DNA of 64,000 nt. It comes from Triangularia verruculosa (lineage: Eukaryota; Ascomycota; Sordariomycetes; Sordariales; Podosporaceae). Below, piece after piece: positions 52,090-61,544 of this stretch. Position 1 is the stretch's first letter. Each line of letters starts with the position of its first letter. The DNA is taken from positions 124,001 to 188,000 of the forward strand of contig MU863888.1 of the NCBI GenBank assembly GCA_033296885.1. The letters are read 5' to 3'. The notes beneath the pieces are model-generated. The model was not told the origin of the DNA. It was given only the letters and a program-made list of their open reading frames with translations, and did no database searches. The position numbers and the translations under genes are program-made.

Positions 52090-53536
52090 TCAATCATTAG
52101 ACCGGTAATCCTCCCACGCCTTCTCCCAAAAGCGTACCACCTCCGTCACGTCTGGCCGCGATGGCAGGCTGTCGAAGGAGCATCCACATGGACCTGCCCA
52201 GGCTAAACACCTCTGCCAACTCTAGCGCAAGCGGGCATTCTGCATTCCAAATAGGGAACACATTCCACTTGTGCCAACTAGCGTCGCCCACCTCCTCTTC
52301 AGCATTACGCCGCGGCAGCCCTTGGTACTTGGTATACACCAATCGAGGCCGGGACACAGCCTGGTCACTGGGAGCTGGATTGTCTTTTTTGCTATCTTCA
52401 CTGTTTTCACCGCCCGCCTCGCCGCCATCTCCCCCGACCACCGCAACGTCCCACGTCCCATCGGCCTCCGGTGCAAGCGTGGTCGGTGGGGCATCGGACT
52501 GCTCCCAGTCGCACAGAACCAGATCGCTGTTCCTGTCAATGATGAAATTGCCGGGCTTGATGTCCATGTGGTACGTGTGTGCGATGCGGTGGACATGGGC
52601 GATGGCTGCAGCCATGTTCGCGCACCAATGCGCCTTCAGATCCAGAGGCAGCCGCTCGCCCTTCCTTTTGCTCTCCCTGAGGCGTTCGCTGACATCGCCG
52701 CCCGGATAGAAGGGCTGGAGACTGCCACAGACCACCGGAGGGTTGTTGCCAAAGCGGATGGTAACGAATGTTGTGGGCGGGGGCATGATATTAGGATGCG
52801 GAGGGATGCGAAGGAGCAGCTTGTCTGCATGCTGCCAGCACCGGATCAGGTACCGGATGGTTCCGTCACCGCCGTCCTCGTCATCGGTGTGAGCGAGGAA
52901 TGTGCGGAAATCCATGCCCTTAAACACGAACAAACCCTTATGTGGCTCATCACGGGGGCGAACTCCTGTTGCACAACCCTTCCCCCCAAGCTGCTCAAAG
53001 CGGGCCAGGTTAGTGAAGTCGACGATGGTGTAAGTGGTCTTCAGCGCCGAAAGCGTTTTGCCCACTAATTATACCTTGTCGGTGAGCCCTCGCGAAATAT
53101 CATTGTAGAGAGTCTACTCACAGTCTTCCTCGCCGAGCATCTGCACGTACCGCGGGAAAAGCGGATGACGGTAGACGGCCCAGGTGATGTTCTCGGGAGA
53201 ACTATCACTACTGTCGATGTTGACAACGGCATCCGGCTCGGAGATGGCGGGGTCTTGTAGGCATTGAGGTCACACGACGTGGACAGCGTCCCACAGTGCC
53301 TGTCGCATGGCAGTGGAGTCGGGAAACATGTGCGAAGTCGAGCCACCATCGGGGTTTAAGCAGTGGAAGCTGGTACATATGCGGCTAGCTAACCCGTTGG
53401 ACGACAGCTCGGATTCGCCCAGGCGGAAAGTGAAGGTGACGGTTTGGCCCGACTCGGAATAGCCTTGGGCATAGACGGTCGTTTCTGCGTTATCTCCCCA
53501 GATCCACTCCGGGTTGAAGTCGCTGGACGAAGCCAT
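52090..53536 (-). pseudogene. Protein-kinase-like gene with premature stop and 3' deletion
   Basis: Starts MASSSDFNPEWIWGDN at 53536. The frame meets TGA at 53272-53270, continues in phase (CLQDPAISEPDAVVNIDSSD) to a GTGAGT intron (53121-53065), then LGKTLSALKTTYTIVDFTN. The kinase core is recognisable: YHMDIKPGNFIID (catalytic loop, D/K/N), CDWEQ in place of DFG, and EVFSLGRSMWMLLRQ (alphaF). Directly after RQ the frame shifts and the text jumps to RPDVTEVVRFWEKAWEDYRS ending at TGA 52092-52090, so about 30-35 residues of the alphaG-alphaH region are missing. It belongs to a fungal kinase family with an extended N-terminus. The two independent lesions argue against a single sequencing error. 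Confidence 0.7.
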
Positions 53537-54748
53537 TCTCGCCTAAACCTTATTGAAGACGGACGCTGTGATCGTTACTACAAGCGTTCTGCCCGAGCGT
53601 ATCATGCCGAGAGCATACTTTGCCGGTGACAGCTTGACCGTGTTACTCGAGAAGCGGGGTATGGGGCGGCATCTTTGACGACGGTGGTTCTTTGGCAGGC
53701 ATAAATTTTATGCCGTATTAAAATGGAGGTGCACAGAGTTTATACTTTACTTCACAGGCATAGGTTTGGCAGGCATAAATTTTCTATACATTTATGCTTT
53801 ACTTCCAGATCACATTGATGGAAAATTTTGAGGTGGGTGTAGGGGTGTTCCATTTCCGTTTGAGCCTGATAAGAAGATAGCAACCTCCGCTGCCCTTCGG
53901 TTTAGCATAATGGAGTTTGTCTTGTGACCACATGTGACCACACATGTGAGGCAGACGTGACTGACTGACTGATCGTGCCAGGGCCGGCTTGGACATAAAG
54001 ACTCCTGTAGTCTCCTGTGAGACTTTGACATTCGACAACTACCCACCTTACTTTATCTGACAGCTAAACAAATATCCACGAGTCCCTATATCTGTCGAAT
54101 AAGCTTGACAGGTGTTCTCAACGGGAGACCTAAACGAACGGGAATAGTGATCCGGTTCTGCGCAAATGTGCGCTGCATGTCTCTTGACCAAGCTGGCATC
54201 CTCTGTATGGCCAGACAGACGTTCGATGTTGTCATCGCAGCCAGCTCAACGGCCCACTTGCTCTGCGGCGTGGATAGGATAGATTTGAGAGCTGAGAACT
54301 CCAAACAAACCACACAGTTGCAAAAATTGGAACTCCTGCACTCGTAGGTTCAGACTGACATCGTGTAACAGGTTCACTCGAAGATGGGAGAGACGTGGTT
54401 GCGTCTTAGCAACCCCGAGATGATGCGCGACATCTCCTGGAGTTGGGCTTCGACAAACCAACAACAAACAAGATGGCGGAATGGGATGAGGACGGGACGT
54501 TCAGCGCGATGGGCTCTTGATGGCGAGAGATTGTCTATATAAGACCGGACGCGGACGACGTTGATGGAAAGAAGAAGGCAGGAGTCAAGCTCTCTTCATC
54601 TTCACAGTCTACTCAACAAATTAACCCCCGAGATCTTCACTGCATCTTCATCTTCATCTTCATCACCTTCTATCAACGCTGTTGTCTGTACCATCCTCAC
54701 AGTCTTTACCAAACTCGCCATCTTCGCCCCCAACACACATCTTTCACC
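53537..54748. promoter_or_regulatory. 1.2-kb divergent spacer between kinase pseudogene and 54749 gene
   Basis: Contains the GGCATAAATTTTATG direct repeats (53691-53805). The last 150 bp before 54749 are TC-rich leader sequence (TCTTCATCTTCATC). No gene seen. Confidence 0.45.
53691..53805. repeat. Direct repeat with GGCATAAATTTT cores
   Basis: TTTGGCAGGCATAAATTTT occurs at 53691-53709 and 53765-53783. TTTATACTTTACTTC (53739) is echoed by TTTATGCTTTACTTC (53791). Partly palindromic (GCATAAATTTTATGC). Confidence 0.65.
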
Positions 54749-55975
54749 ATGGCTTCAACCTCTTTCACCACCGCTGTCGATTTCAACACCATCGCAGTCC
54801 ATGCCATTCGCTACACCAAATGCGCCATCGCCTTCCTCCAGCTTCCCACAGACGTAGCCTGGAGGAGAACAGTCTCGGCGCTCCAAGCCGCCAACACGGC
54901 AACTTTTCTGGCCATCAACTTCTACATCCAGTGGTACACCAACCTTGTGCTGCAAAGCGTCAACAACTCGTGGAATGCCATCATTTCATCAATCCAGGCA
55001 GCCACCACGGCCATTTCCACGGGGTTCATCGCCATGATCGACTCCGCCAAGGCCAACATCAGTCTTGCGCTTCTCGACTACGCTCTCGGTGCTGCGACCA
55101 AGATTGACTCCGTCAAGGCCAGCGTCAGTGTTGCATTCGATAGCCTCGTCAGCACCGCGACCAACGCCATGGATGCCACCAGAAGCCTTGTTGAGGATCG
55201 CTTCCCTGCCAGCACTCTTGAACTCTGGTCTGGCATGACCAAAGGGATCACGATGGAGAACGTGAACATGAACGGTGCTGTTCTCTTGATCTCGAGCCTG
55301 GTCTGGTTTTACCTGAGGAGCTGTTTCTCGATCGACATCCAGACCTCGACGGCAAAGGGCAACCCCGGCAAGTGGAGGAGACGCTTCAGCGTTGCGATCA
55401 GGGAGCTCGCCAATGTTCTTGTTCTCGGTGCTGTCCTCTCATACGCAGGTGGCTACATCTCCGTGCCACCGCACTGGTCTACCACAATCTCCTCAACTGC
55501 TGCTTCCATCATAGACCGAGCGACTTCGCTGGCGGCCATGGCTTGGGAGAGACTTGAACCCCTTCAAGCCTGGGCCGGTGGTGGGGATGTGATCAAGGAG
55601 AATCTTGGCAAATTTGCTGGGAACTGTCTTGCCCGGCTACCACCACTTCCACACTGGCAATGGCAACAGTTCATCCCTCAGAATGTCGGGATAGGTGTAG
55701 CATGGGACCGGATCAGTGCCATCCTCAATCCAATCATCCTGGGCCCCCCTCCCCCTATTATCGCCAACTTGACGTCGACAGTGATGGAGAAATTACCCCC
55801 GACTCTGTGGGAGTTCCCATTCTCCGATTCCTCCTCGGGGAGACAGATGATGATGCCCTTGCTGACGGGTATCATCGCGACTTTGGACCTGGTGATGCTG
55901 GTCCGGCGACAAAACAGCAAGGCTGGGGGTCTTCAGAAGCCTTTCACGGGCAAGCTCCAAGCAGCAGTGGGGTAG
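54749..55975 (+). CDS. Membrane-associated hypothetical protein, 408 aa
   Basis: A single exon with a strong start context (TCACCATGGC). The first 150 residues are an amphipathic, Ala/Ser/Thr-rich helical region without charged clusters (e.g. SIQAATTAISTGFIAMIDSA, then VSVAFDSLVSTATNAMDATR), reminiscent of repeated membrane-surface helices. Probable transmembrane segments are at about 170-190 (NGAVLLISSLVWFYLRSCFS), about 215-232 (LANVLVLGAVLSYAGGYI) and about 370-388 (MPLLTGIIATLDLVMLV). No signal peptide or known domain. I do not recognise the family. A shared fold with pore- or lipid-droplet-type proteins is only a possibility. Confidence 0.7.
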   Translation: MASTSFTTAVDFNTIAVHAIRYTKCAIAFLQLPTDVAWRRTVSALQAANTATFLAINFYIQWYTNLVLQSVNNSWNAIISSIQAATTAISTGFIAMIDSAKANISLALLDYALGAATKIDSVKASVSVAFDSLVSTATNAMDATRSLVEDRFPASTLELWSGMTKGITMENVNMNGAVLLISSLVWFYLRSCFSIDIQTSTAKGNPGKWRRRFSVAIRELANVLVLGAVLSYAGGYISVPPHWSTTISSTAASIIDRATSLAAMAWERLEPLQAWAGGGDVIKENLGKFAGNCLARLPPLPHWQWQQFIPQNVGIGVAWDRISAILNPIILGPPPPIIANLTSTVMEKLPPTLWEFPFSDSSSGRQMMMPLLTGIIATLDLVMLVRRQNSKAGGLQKPFTGKLQAAVG

Positions 55976-56547
55976 GATTCGGCTGTGGTGGATGGGAAAC
56001 GGGGGTTCAGTCGAGAGCCAAGTACATACGTGTTATGGTTGAGAGAGAGAAGGAAAGAGGTCACAGAAGGGACGAGGAGCTTGTAGATTTAGATTCTGGG
56101 TACATAAAACAGAGCACAAACAGGGTGCCAATGTTTCAAGCAGTAATTACATTCACATTGTCCGTCATGATTGCTGTTAAAAGATGTGGTTATGAGGCTT
56201 GATTGACTACCTAGGTAGCTAAGAGTAGGTACTTGACACAGGTGGGATGATGGCTGGATATGTACTTAGTGACCTCCTGGCACCCCTGATTACCCCTGAG
56301 GCCTAGTTACCATTACATAGCTATCATTGGGCCATGACCCTGTTCTTCAGCACTCCCACTCAGGCCCATCATGACAGCAGTGGTGAGTTTCAGTGGTTTT
56401 GGTTGAGGAAAACGCAGTCTGCCTTCCACATCGTAGAGCCACATGAAAGCCGTCACCTTCTGTGTCGAGAAGTGCTTGTAGATTCCAAGGAGCATCGATG
56501 TGTGTACCATCCTGTTTGACATTCTAATTTCTTCTCAAGCATTTCCA
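55976..56547. other. intergenic between two convergent genes
   Basis: 3' flanks of the 408-aa gene and the HET-ankyrin gene. Nothing further seen. Confidence 0.4.
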
Positions 56548-59500
56548 CTAAAGCCCACTAGCTGCAACCTCGTCATCGGGGTACGCAAACATTCTCCAGC
56601 CTTCTTCAGGGCGAACCATTTCTGGATCATTGTCTTCCAGATCACCCCAACGCCCGGACCAAAAGGAAGATTGTATCTTTTCCACATGGTATTGGAGTTG
56701 GGCCCTTCGATACCGTGCCCACTCGTCATCTTTGGCGTCCTTTCCGTCCTTTCCGTCCCTCTCCCTTTGCTTTCTCTGCATTTCCTGCATCCATGTTAAC
56801 GCCGATTCGCCATTCACATCGGTAATCTCAACATTAACTCGATCATCCACGAGGATAGTACAAATCGCAATGCGGAGGGTCATCTCGATCCGGGAACCCG
56901 GGAAGCCTCTCAAGCTGTGCATCAATGCCGTCCGCCCCTCATGGTCCACAGCATTCAGATCCGCATGACCAGTCTCGATCAGATGAGAGAATACTTGACC
57001 CCATCCTTGACGCGCAGCAAGCATCAGTATCGTCCGGCCGTGCCTATCCCTAACATCCAGGTCAATCTGGTCGGCCAGACGATTGATCAAATACATGGCA
57101 GTTCTGTGGGCTCTTGAATGAAGTCCGCCACTGGGGGTTGTCATGGCATACACCAACGCTGTATCTCCGTTGTCGTCCCGTGCATTTATATGATGATGGC
57201 CGGTATCAATTATCAGTCTGACAATTTCTTTGTGACGCCAGTATGCCGCTAACATCAGCGGCGTTCGCCCCTGACAATCCTTGACGTCAAGTTGACCGAG
57301 GCCAGCTTCAAACAAACACTTGATGGTCTTTCTGTTGTATAACTTTCGATCTATTGCAAGCATCAGGGCCGTCTTTCCATCATTGTCCTGCACGGTTTGA
57401 TCTGGTGCATGGTAGCCGAGGCTGATCATATCGCAGATCAAGTCCAAATTTGAAGATAATGCCGCTTGCAGTAGAAGTGTTCTCCCATGTTTGTCCCTCG
57501 CTTGTAGATCGATCTGGTAGAGTTTGGCGTAGGAGATGACCCAATCTATCCTGCTGAAGGCGTAAGACCTTTTTCTCACTCCGGCAAATAGTGTCTCCTC
57601 TTGTATTCGTGTGCCCATTCCCATGAGACGATTTAAAATTTGAGTGGCCTCCTCTTCTGTCTCTTTCAGTTTGACTGGATGGGGGTCCGCAGACTCCCAT
57701 CTGGCATAACATATCGCTTCCCATGCAACCAAGGCTGGTCTCCACCACTCGCCGTCTTTGGCCATCCTGCCAGTGTCGAACAAAAAGTGGGCGATCGCCG
57801 GATGGCCCTCCTGAATTGCCCAACACATCTCTTGTACCCCACTAACAACACCGAGCTCAAGAATGTGCTGGGCCAGGTCCTTTTTCTCGGTCAAAGCTGC
57901 GAGCCACAAGAGGGATCGACATACTGGCCAGTCACTATCGAGACTTCTTGAGGTTCTGGACAGAAGCTTAACAATTGCAGCGTCCGCAGTGCGTCTATCG
58001 TCGCCGGTGGATGACCAGCACATTGTCTCGTAGAGTTCTAGCAGCTCAATCTCTAGCTGTGCAGGCTCCTTGCCCCACCCGTTTCTGCTCTTTGTGTCTA
58101 AGCGACAATAGCGCTCCTCCCAATCACTATCTCGAGATGATTGCTCCTCCCCATCCTTTTGCATGGAGCTATGGCGTATCAACAAGGTGTTTATCAGTCT
58201 ATCCATTTTTTCCCGGTCGCCTCCGAACTCAGCTTTCACATTGTTCGGGGCCTCGGTTTCCATGAAGTACGCAGGTTGTGATGATCCTGCCACTGGGGCC
58301 CAGTCCCAAACCAAAAGGACGCCAATCAACTCGGAGCTTGGAGGAGCGGGTTGAATCTCGGGGACTGGCATATCAGGAGCAATGATATGAACAACTGTCG
58401 AATAATCCTTCTGCGGCCGGATGACCATGGGCACTCGTGCACCATGTAAAAGAAATAGAACATCGCCTTTTACTGGGTCTTTCCACATGAGATCCGTTTG
58501 TTGTGCACGCTGGATCCATCCCAGCTCGCGAGCTGTTTTACTCCACCGGAGATGCATGCTGGGTTCCTGTCTGGTGGTCTGCCCGGTGGTCTGACGAGAG
58601 ATCGAGCTGGAACCTTCTTCTAGTACCATTCCAAGAACATAACCCTGACTCTTGATCACGATCTTGTCGCCATTGGCCGAGATGTTCATGACGTCCGGGC
58701 GGGATAACTTCAAAATGAAGCTCATAAGTTGCTGAATCAGAGACTCCCAGGAAATGCTGTAATTCGGCATTAATCCAGCAGCACCAGGGTCGTCTGAGCA
58801 CATGCCGAGCAGGGCATATACCTTGTCACGGCAGTCTGTCGCTTCACGGTGACCATACATTTCGATCAGATCGCCCACAGGGCTGATGTTGAGATAGAAC
58901 CTTGGCGAAGCATCCTGTTCATGTCGAGGTCTGCGGTCTGCAGTCCTCATCAGGCGAGTTACTGAATTGAAGAGGGCGTCCAGAAACTGCATCTCCCCAT
59001 CTTGCTCGGCTTTCCATCTCCGCACCAGAACCTCGATACCGGAGCAGAATGCCTGGCCGGTGACCTCATCACTGCCGCACTTGATCACAACATGGCGGGC
59101 CGCGGCTACCTCCTGGAGCACCCAGATGCGCTTGAACCAGTGGCGTTCGAGAAGCTCCTTGATACCCAGTTTGTCTTCAAGTTCTGCACCTGCCTCCTGA
59201 TCAGGAATGGGCTCTTCCGCTCGGGTCGTTGTTCTTCGATAGGTAACGATTTTCAGCCCAAGCTCAGGAGTCAACTTGTTGTGTTCATCTTGATGTCTTC
59301 TGGCCTCGACGTAACGATCTTTTGACGGTCCAGGATATCCGTTCACCTCGTCTTCTGACAACGTGGCAAACGATTGGATCACTTTTAGAGCCCTGCCGCT
59401 GCTGGCCGTTGCGGGCCCTAACCAGACAAGCACCTCCCTCGCTCTGGAGTAGATCTTTGCCATGGACCCAACCTGATGGCCTTTCTCGTCGTCATCCCTT

Positions 59501-59883
59501 TGGTTGATGCAGATGGCGTCGATCCATATGATGCGCTCCAACCAGGGATCACGAAGACTCAAAAGCGCTGCGTAAAGATTCTCCCCGACGACGAACTCAC
59601 GGCCATCAACGAGTATCAGCGGCGGATTCTCTTCGGGTGGCGGTGGACCCCAGACGTAGGATAAGGCTTCGTAAAGCCCGGTTCTTTGTGAGCTTAGAAG
59701 AGGATATTCAAGAATGCTGCACTCGATCGTGGCGCCGGGGTTCGGGTGCGGGTGGATTCGAAGCAGGCGGATGAAGCCCTCAGCAAGTGGGCGGTATACA
59801 TAGGACCTGCGGTTTGGGAATACAGTAGAAAGAGTAGAAGGGGTGAAAGTAAGAAAGAAAAGAGCGTCTTCTTTCGCCTCCAT
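56548..59883 (-). CDS. HET-domain protein with C-terminal ankyrin repeats
   Basis: A single exon of 1111 residues. The heterokaryon-incompatibility (HET, TIR-like) domain is at about 71-270, with its blocks in order: YEALSYVWG (71-79), IIWIDAICINQRDDDEKGHQ with AKIYSRAREVLVWLG (about 115-155), and LLERHWFKRIWVLQEVAAAR. A linker continues with RDKVYALLGMCSDD and a long middle region of about 400 residues without a known domain. Residues about 790-1030 contain five to six ankyrin repeats (DKHGRTLLLQAAL, DNDGKTALMLAI, DCQGRTPLMLAAYW, DRHGRTILMLAARQG, DHEGRTALMHSL). In characterised fungi HET domains trigger cell death after non-self recognition, while repeats sense the partner. There is no NACHT/NB-ARC module between them. 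Codons look normal and the frame is intact. Confidence 0.88.
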   Translation of the reverse strand: MEAKEDALFFLTFTPSTLSTVFPNRRSYVYRPLAEGFIRLLRIHPHPNPGATIECSILEYPLLSSQRTGLYEALSYVWGPPPPEENPPLILVDGREFVVGENLYAALLSLRDPWLERIIWIDAICINQRDDDEKGHQVGSMAKIYSRAREVLVWLGPATASSGRALKVIQSFATLSEDEVNGYPGPSKDRYVEARRHQDEHNKLTPELGLKIVTYRRTTTRAEEPIPDQEAGAELEDKLGIKELLERHWFKRIWVLQEVAAARHVVIKCGSDEVTGQAFCSGIEVLVRRWKAEQDGEMQFLDALFNSVTRLMRTADRRPRHEQDASPRFYLNISPVGDLIEMYGHREATDCRDKVYALLGMCSDDPGAAGLMPNYSISWESLIQQLMSFILKLSRPDVMNISANGDKIVIKSQGYVLGMVLEEGSSSISRQTTGQTTRQEPSMHLRWSKTARELGWIQRAQQTDLMWKDPVKGDVLFLLHGARVPMVIRPQKDYSTVVHIIAPDMPVPEIQPAPPSSELIGVLLVWDWAPVAGSSQPAYFMETEAPNNVKAEFGGDREKMDRLINTLLIRHSSMQKDGEEQSSRDSDWEERYCRLDTKSRNGWGKEPAQLEIELLELYETMCWSSTGDDRRTADAAIVKLLSRTSRSLDSDWPVCRSLLWLAALTEKKDLAQHILELGVVSGVQEMCWAIQEGHPAIAHFLFDTGRMAKDGEWWRPALVAWEAICYARWESADPHPVKLKETEEEATQILNRLMGMGTRIQEETLFAGVRKRSYAFSRIDWVISYAKLYQIDLQARDKHGRTLLLQAALSSNLDLICDMISLGYHAPDQTVQDNDGKTALMLAIDRKLYNRKTIKCLFEAGLGQLDVKDCQGRTPLMLAAYWRHKEIVRLIIDTGHHHINARDDNGDTALVYAMTTPSGGLHSRAHRTAMYLINRLADQIDLDVRDRHGRTILMLAARQGWGQVFSHLIETGHADLNAVDHEGRTALMHSLRGFPGSRIEMTLRIAICTILVDDRVNVEITDVNGESALTWMQEMQRKQRERDGKDGKDAKDDEWARYRRAQLQYHVEKIQSSFWSGRWGDLEDNDPEMVRPEEGWRMFAYPDDEVAASGL

Positions 59884-60123
59884 TTTAGCAGAGGATGATC
59901 AGTACCGAGGTGAGGTCGTCTCAAACTTCGCTACGAACTTAGACAAGGTATGCCCGGGTACAGTGAAGGTCAAAAACGACGACAAAAAGGTTGGGTTCTA
60001 AAGGCAGTCTTGCTGCCTGAGCTTTCCAATACCTGAAAGCTGATGGCTTATTTCTGCAGCCAAGATGCGCAGTTCGTCCTATTTGCTCGCCAAAGTAGAA
60101 TCCACATCTAGCCAGCTAACCAA
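59884..60123. other. upstream region of the HET gene
   Basis: Short promoter region. Contains TGCCCGGGTACAGTGAAGG (59951-59969), echoed at 61487. Confidence 0.4.
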
Positions 60124-60236
60124 CCCCGTGCCGGGCAAAGATATTGGCACTGAAAACTGTAAATATAGCTATAAAAGATAGTTAATAGGCATTTTCTGCA
60201 ATTTTAAAGGTGTTATTCTGACTTGTTGCAGTACCT
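60124..60236. mobile_element. MITE family A, short diverged copy
   Basis: The left terminal repeat (60124-60152, CCGGGCAAAGATATTGGCAC included) matches the family A terminus. The interior has one ATAAAAGATAGTTAATAGGC unit. The right inner terminus TTGCAGTACC (60226-60235) is present, but the outer part has been lost or has diverged. Confidence 0.55.
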
Positions 60237-60722
60237 TACCGACCATTTGATCTAGTGACTCTGAGGGAATACCGCCGGGTCAGGGTTAGGGTTGCACGTG
60301 GCCCCTGAAGTGAGACGACCCTTCCTCTGTCATTGTCCCCAACAATCCCCCACACAACTCACAGAGTGGGAAATGAGACTACCTAAATTAAGATACCCGG
60401 GCAGAAAAGAAAGAGACTAAACCGCAATTTCCATTACTCATAGAATACAGTATTGTAAGCTCTGAACTGCCTCGCGATTACGAAAGCGCTGCTTTACAAC
60501 CGACCCCCAACCCGCCGGCTCGCCTTAACTACAGGTAATAAGCCCTAACGTAACGGCGCAGTATTTAACTCCAAAGACTTAGTACTCTCATATACATTTT
60601 AAATAGCAGATAGTCGAGAGCGAAATACTGACTACGGGGTCTTACATACCCCTACCCCCGTCAAGAGGTACGTAGTTGAGGGGAACTATCCTGAGACGCG
60701 AGTGCAATCTACCATTCCCTCC
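60237..60722. other. AT-rich spacer before the 5S gene
   Basis: Includes a two-unit telomere-like GGGTTAGGGTTG (about 60287) and many short AT-rich tracts. No gene seen. Confidence 0.4.
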
Positions 60723-60728
60723 TATATA
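60723..60728 (+). promoter_or_regulatory. TATA element of the 5S rRNA gene
   Basis: TATATA centred about 28 bp upstream of the 5S start, the position of the TATA element required for 5S transcription in Neurospora. Confidence 0.65.
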
Positions 60729-60753
60729 GAGCGAACATCGCGCCATAACAGTC

Positions 60754-60872
60754 ACATACGACCATAGGCAGTTGAATACACGGGATCCCGTCCACTCTCC
60801 CCTAGTTAAGCAATTGACCGCCAGATCAGTACTCAGGTGGGTGACCACTGGGGAATCCCTGGTGTTGTATGT
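60754..60872 (+). rRNA. 5S ribosomal RNA gene
   Basis: Starts ACATACGACCATAGG and ends GTTGTATGT, with the two ends pairing as helix I. Total is 119 nt, followed by T5 (60872-60876). The loop sequence GGTGGGTGACCAC and the GGAATCCCT arm are those of Neurospora-type 5S. Helix II differs from the N. crassa sequence I remember, but both strands change together (CAGTTG pairing with CAATTG), so base pairing is kept. It is a dispersed single gene, as is normal for this group. Confidence 0.85.
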
Positions 60873-60901
60873 TTTTGGGTATTATTTTTTGCCCCATACT
60901 C

Positions 60902-61223
60902 GTCAGGTCTTCAAAATCAACCTGACCACCGGCTCCGTCAGGCTCACTGATTCACCGATTTTCGTTGATTCACCTACTTTCTTTACACCTATATGCGCAC
61001 GGGCTATACATGTTGAAATATCTTTCTTCTTGAATATTGAGGCCATGTACTACCCAATTTAAATGATAGCTATGCCGTTAAAATACTCTTATTTCTAGCT
61101 ATTAAACGGTGCCAATTAATATATATGCGGTTTTAATTGTTCAAAGTGGGTGAATCAACGAGAATCGGTGAATCAGTGAGCTGCCGGCGGAGCCGGTGGT
61201 CAGGTCGATTTTGAAGACCTGAC
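60902..61223. mobile_element. Non-autonomous element with 76-bp terminal inverted repeats
   Basis: The left arm 60902-60977 (GTCAGGTCTTCAAAATCAAC...) and right arm 61147-61223 are near-perfect reverse complements, differing at a few sites and by a small indel. The 170-bp AT-rich interior is non-coding. The arms contain ATTCACCGATT and TTGATTCACC motifs. No clear target-site duplication. It starts only 26 bp after the 5S terminator. Confidence 0.8.
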
Positions 61224-61544
61224 CTTTTATCACCATAACAAGAGGAGTGCCTCATATCGCCACGTCTCTGACCAGTCTTGGACTGACAGGTGGCATTGCT
61301 AGAAGAAAGTTTACAAGGGTAAATTCTATATTCTGTTCATGTAGTTGTGGTCTAGTAGGTATGTTGCTAGTATTTGCCGAGAGTTAACTTTATGGCTTTG
61401 CTGTTATGCAAAGTCACCTTTGAGCTCCAGACCCTCACTGTTGTATACCGGGGAACTTGTGGCCTGTCCGTTGCCAAGATCGGCATTGCCCGGGTACAGT
61501 TAAGGGCACTTCAATCCAACACGCGTATTTCGGAATGACGGAGC
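61224..61544. other. spacer after the long-TIR element
   Basis: Holds the second TGCCCGGGTACAGT (61487-61500). 3' flank of the membrane-protein gene. Nothing further seen. Confidence 0.4.

Noticed and set aside
60280..60300. Interstitial telomere repeat GGGTTAGGGTTG
   Set aside because: Only two units; too short to indicate a chromosome end or fusion.
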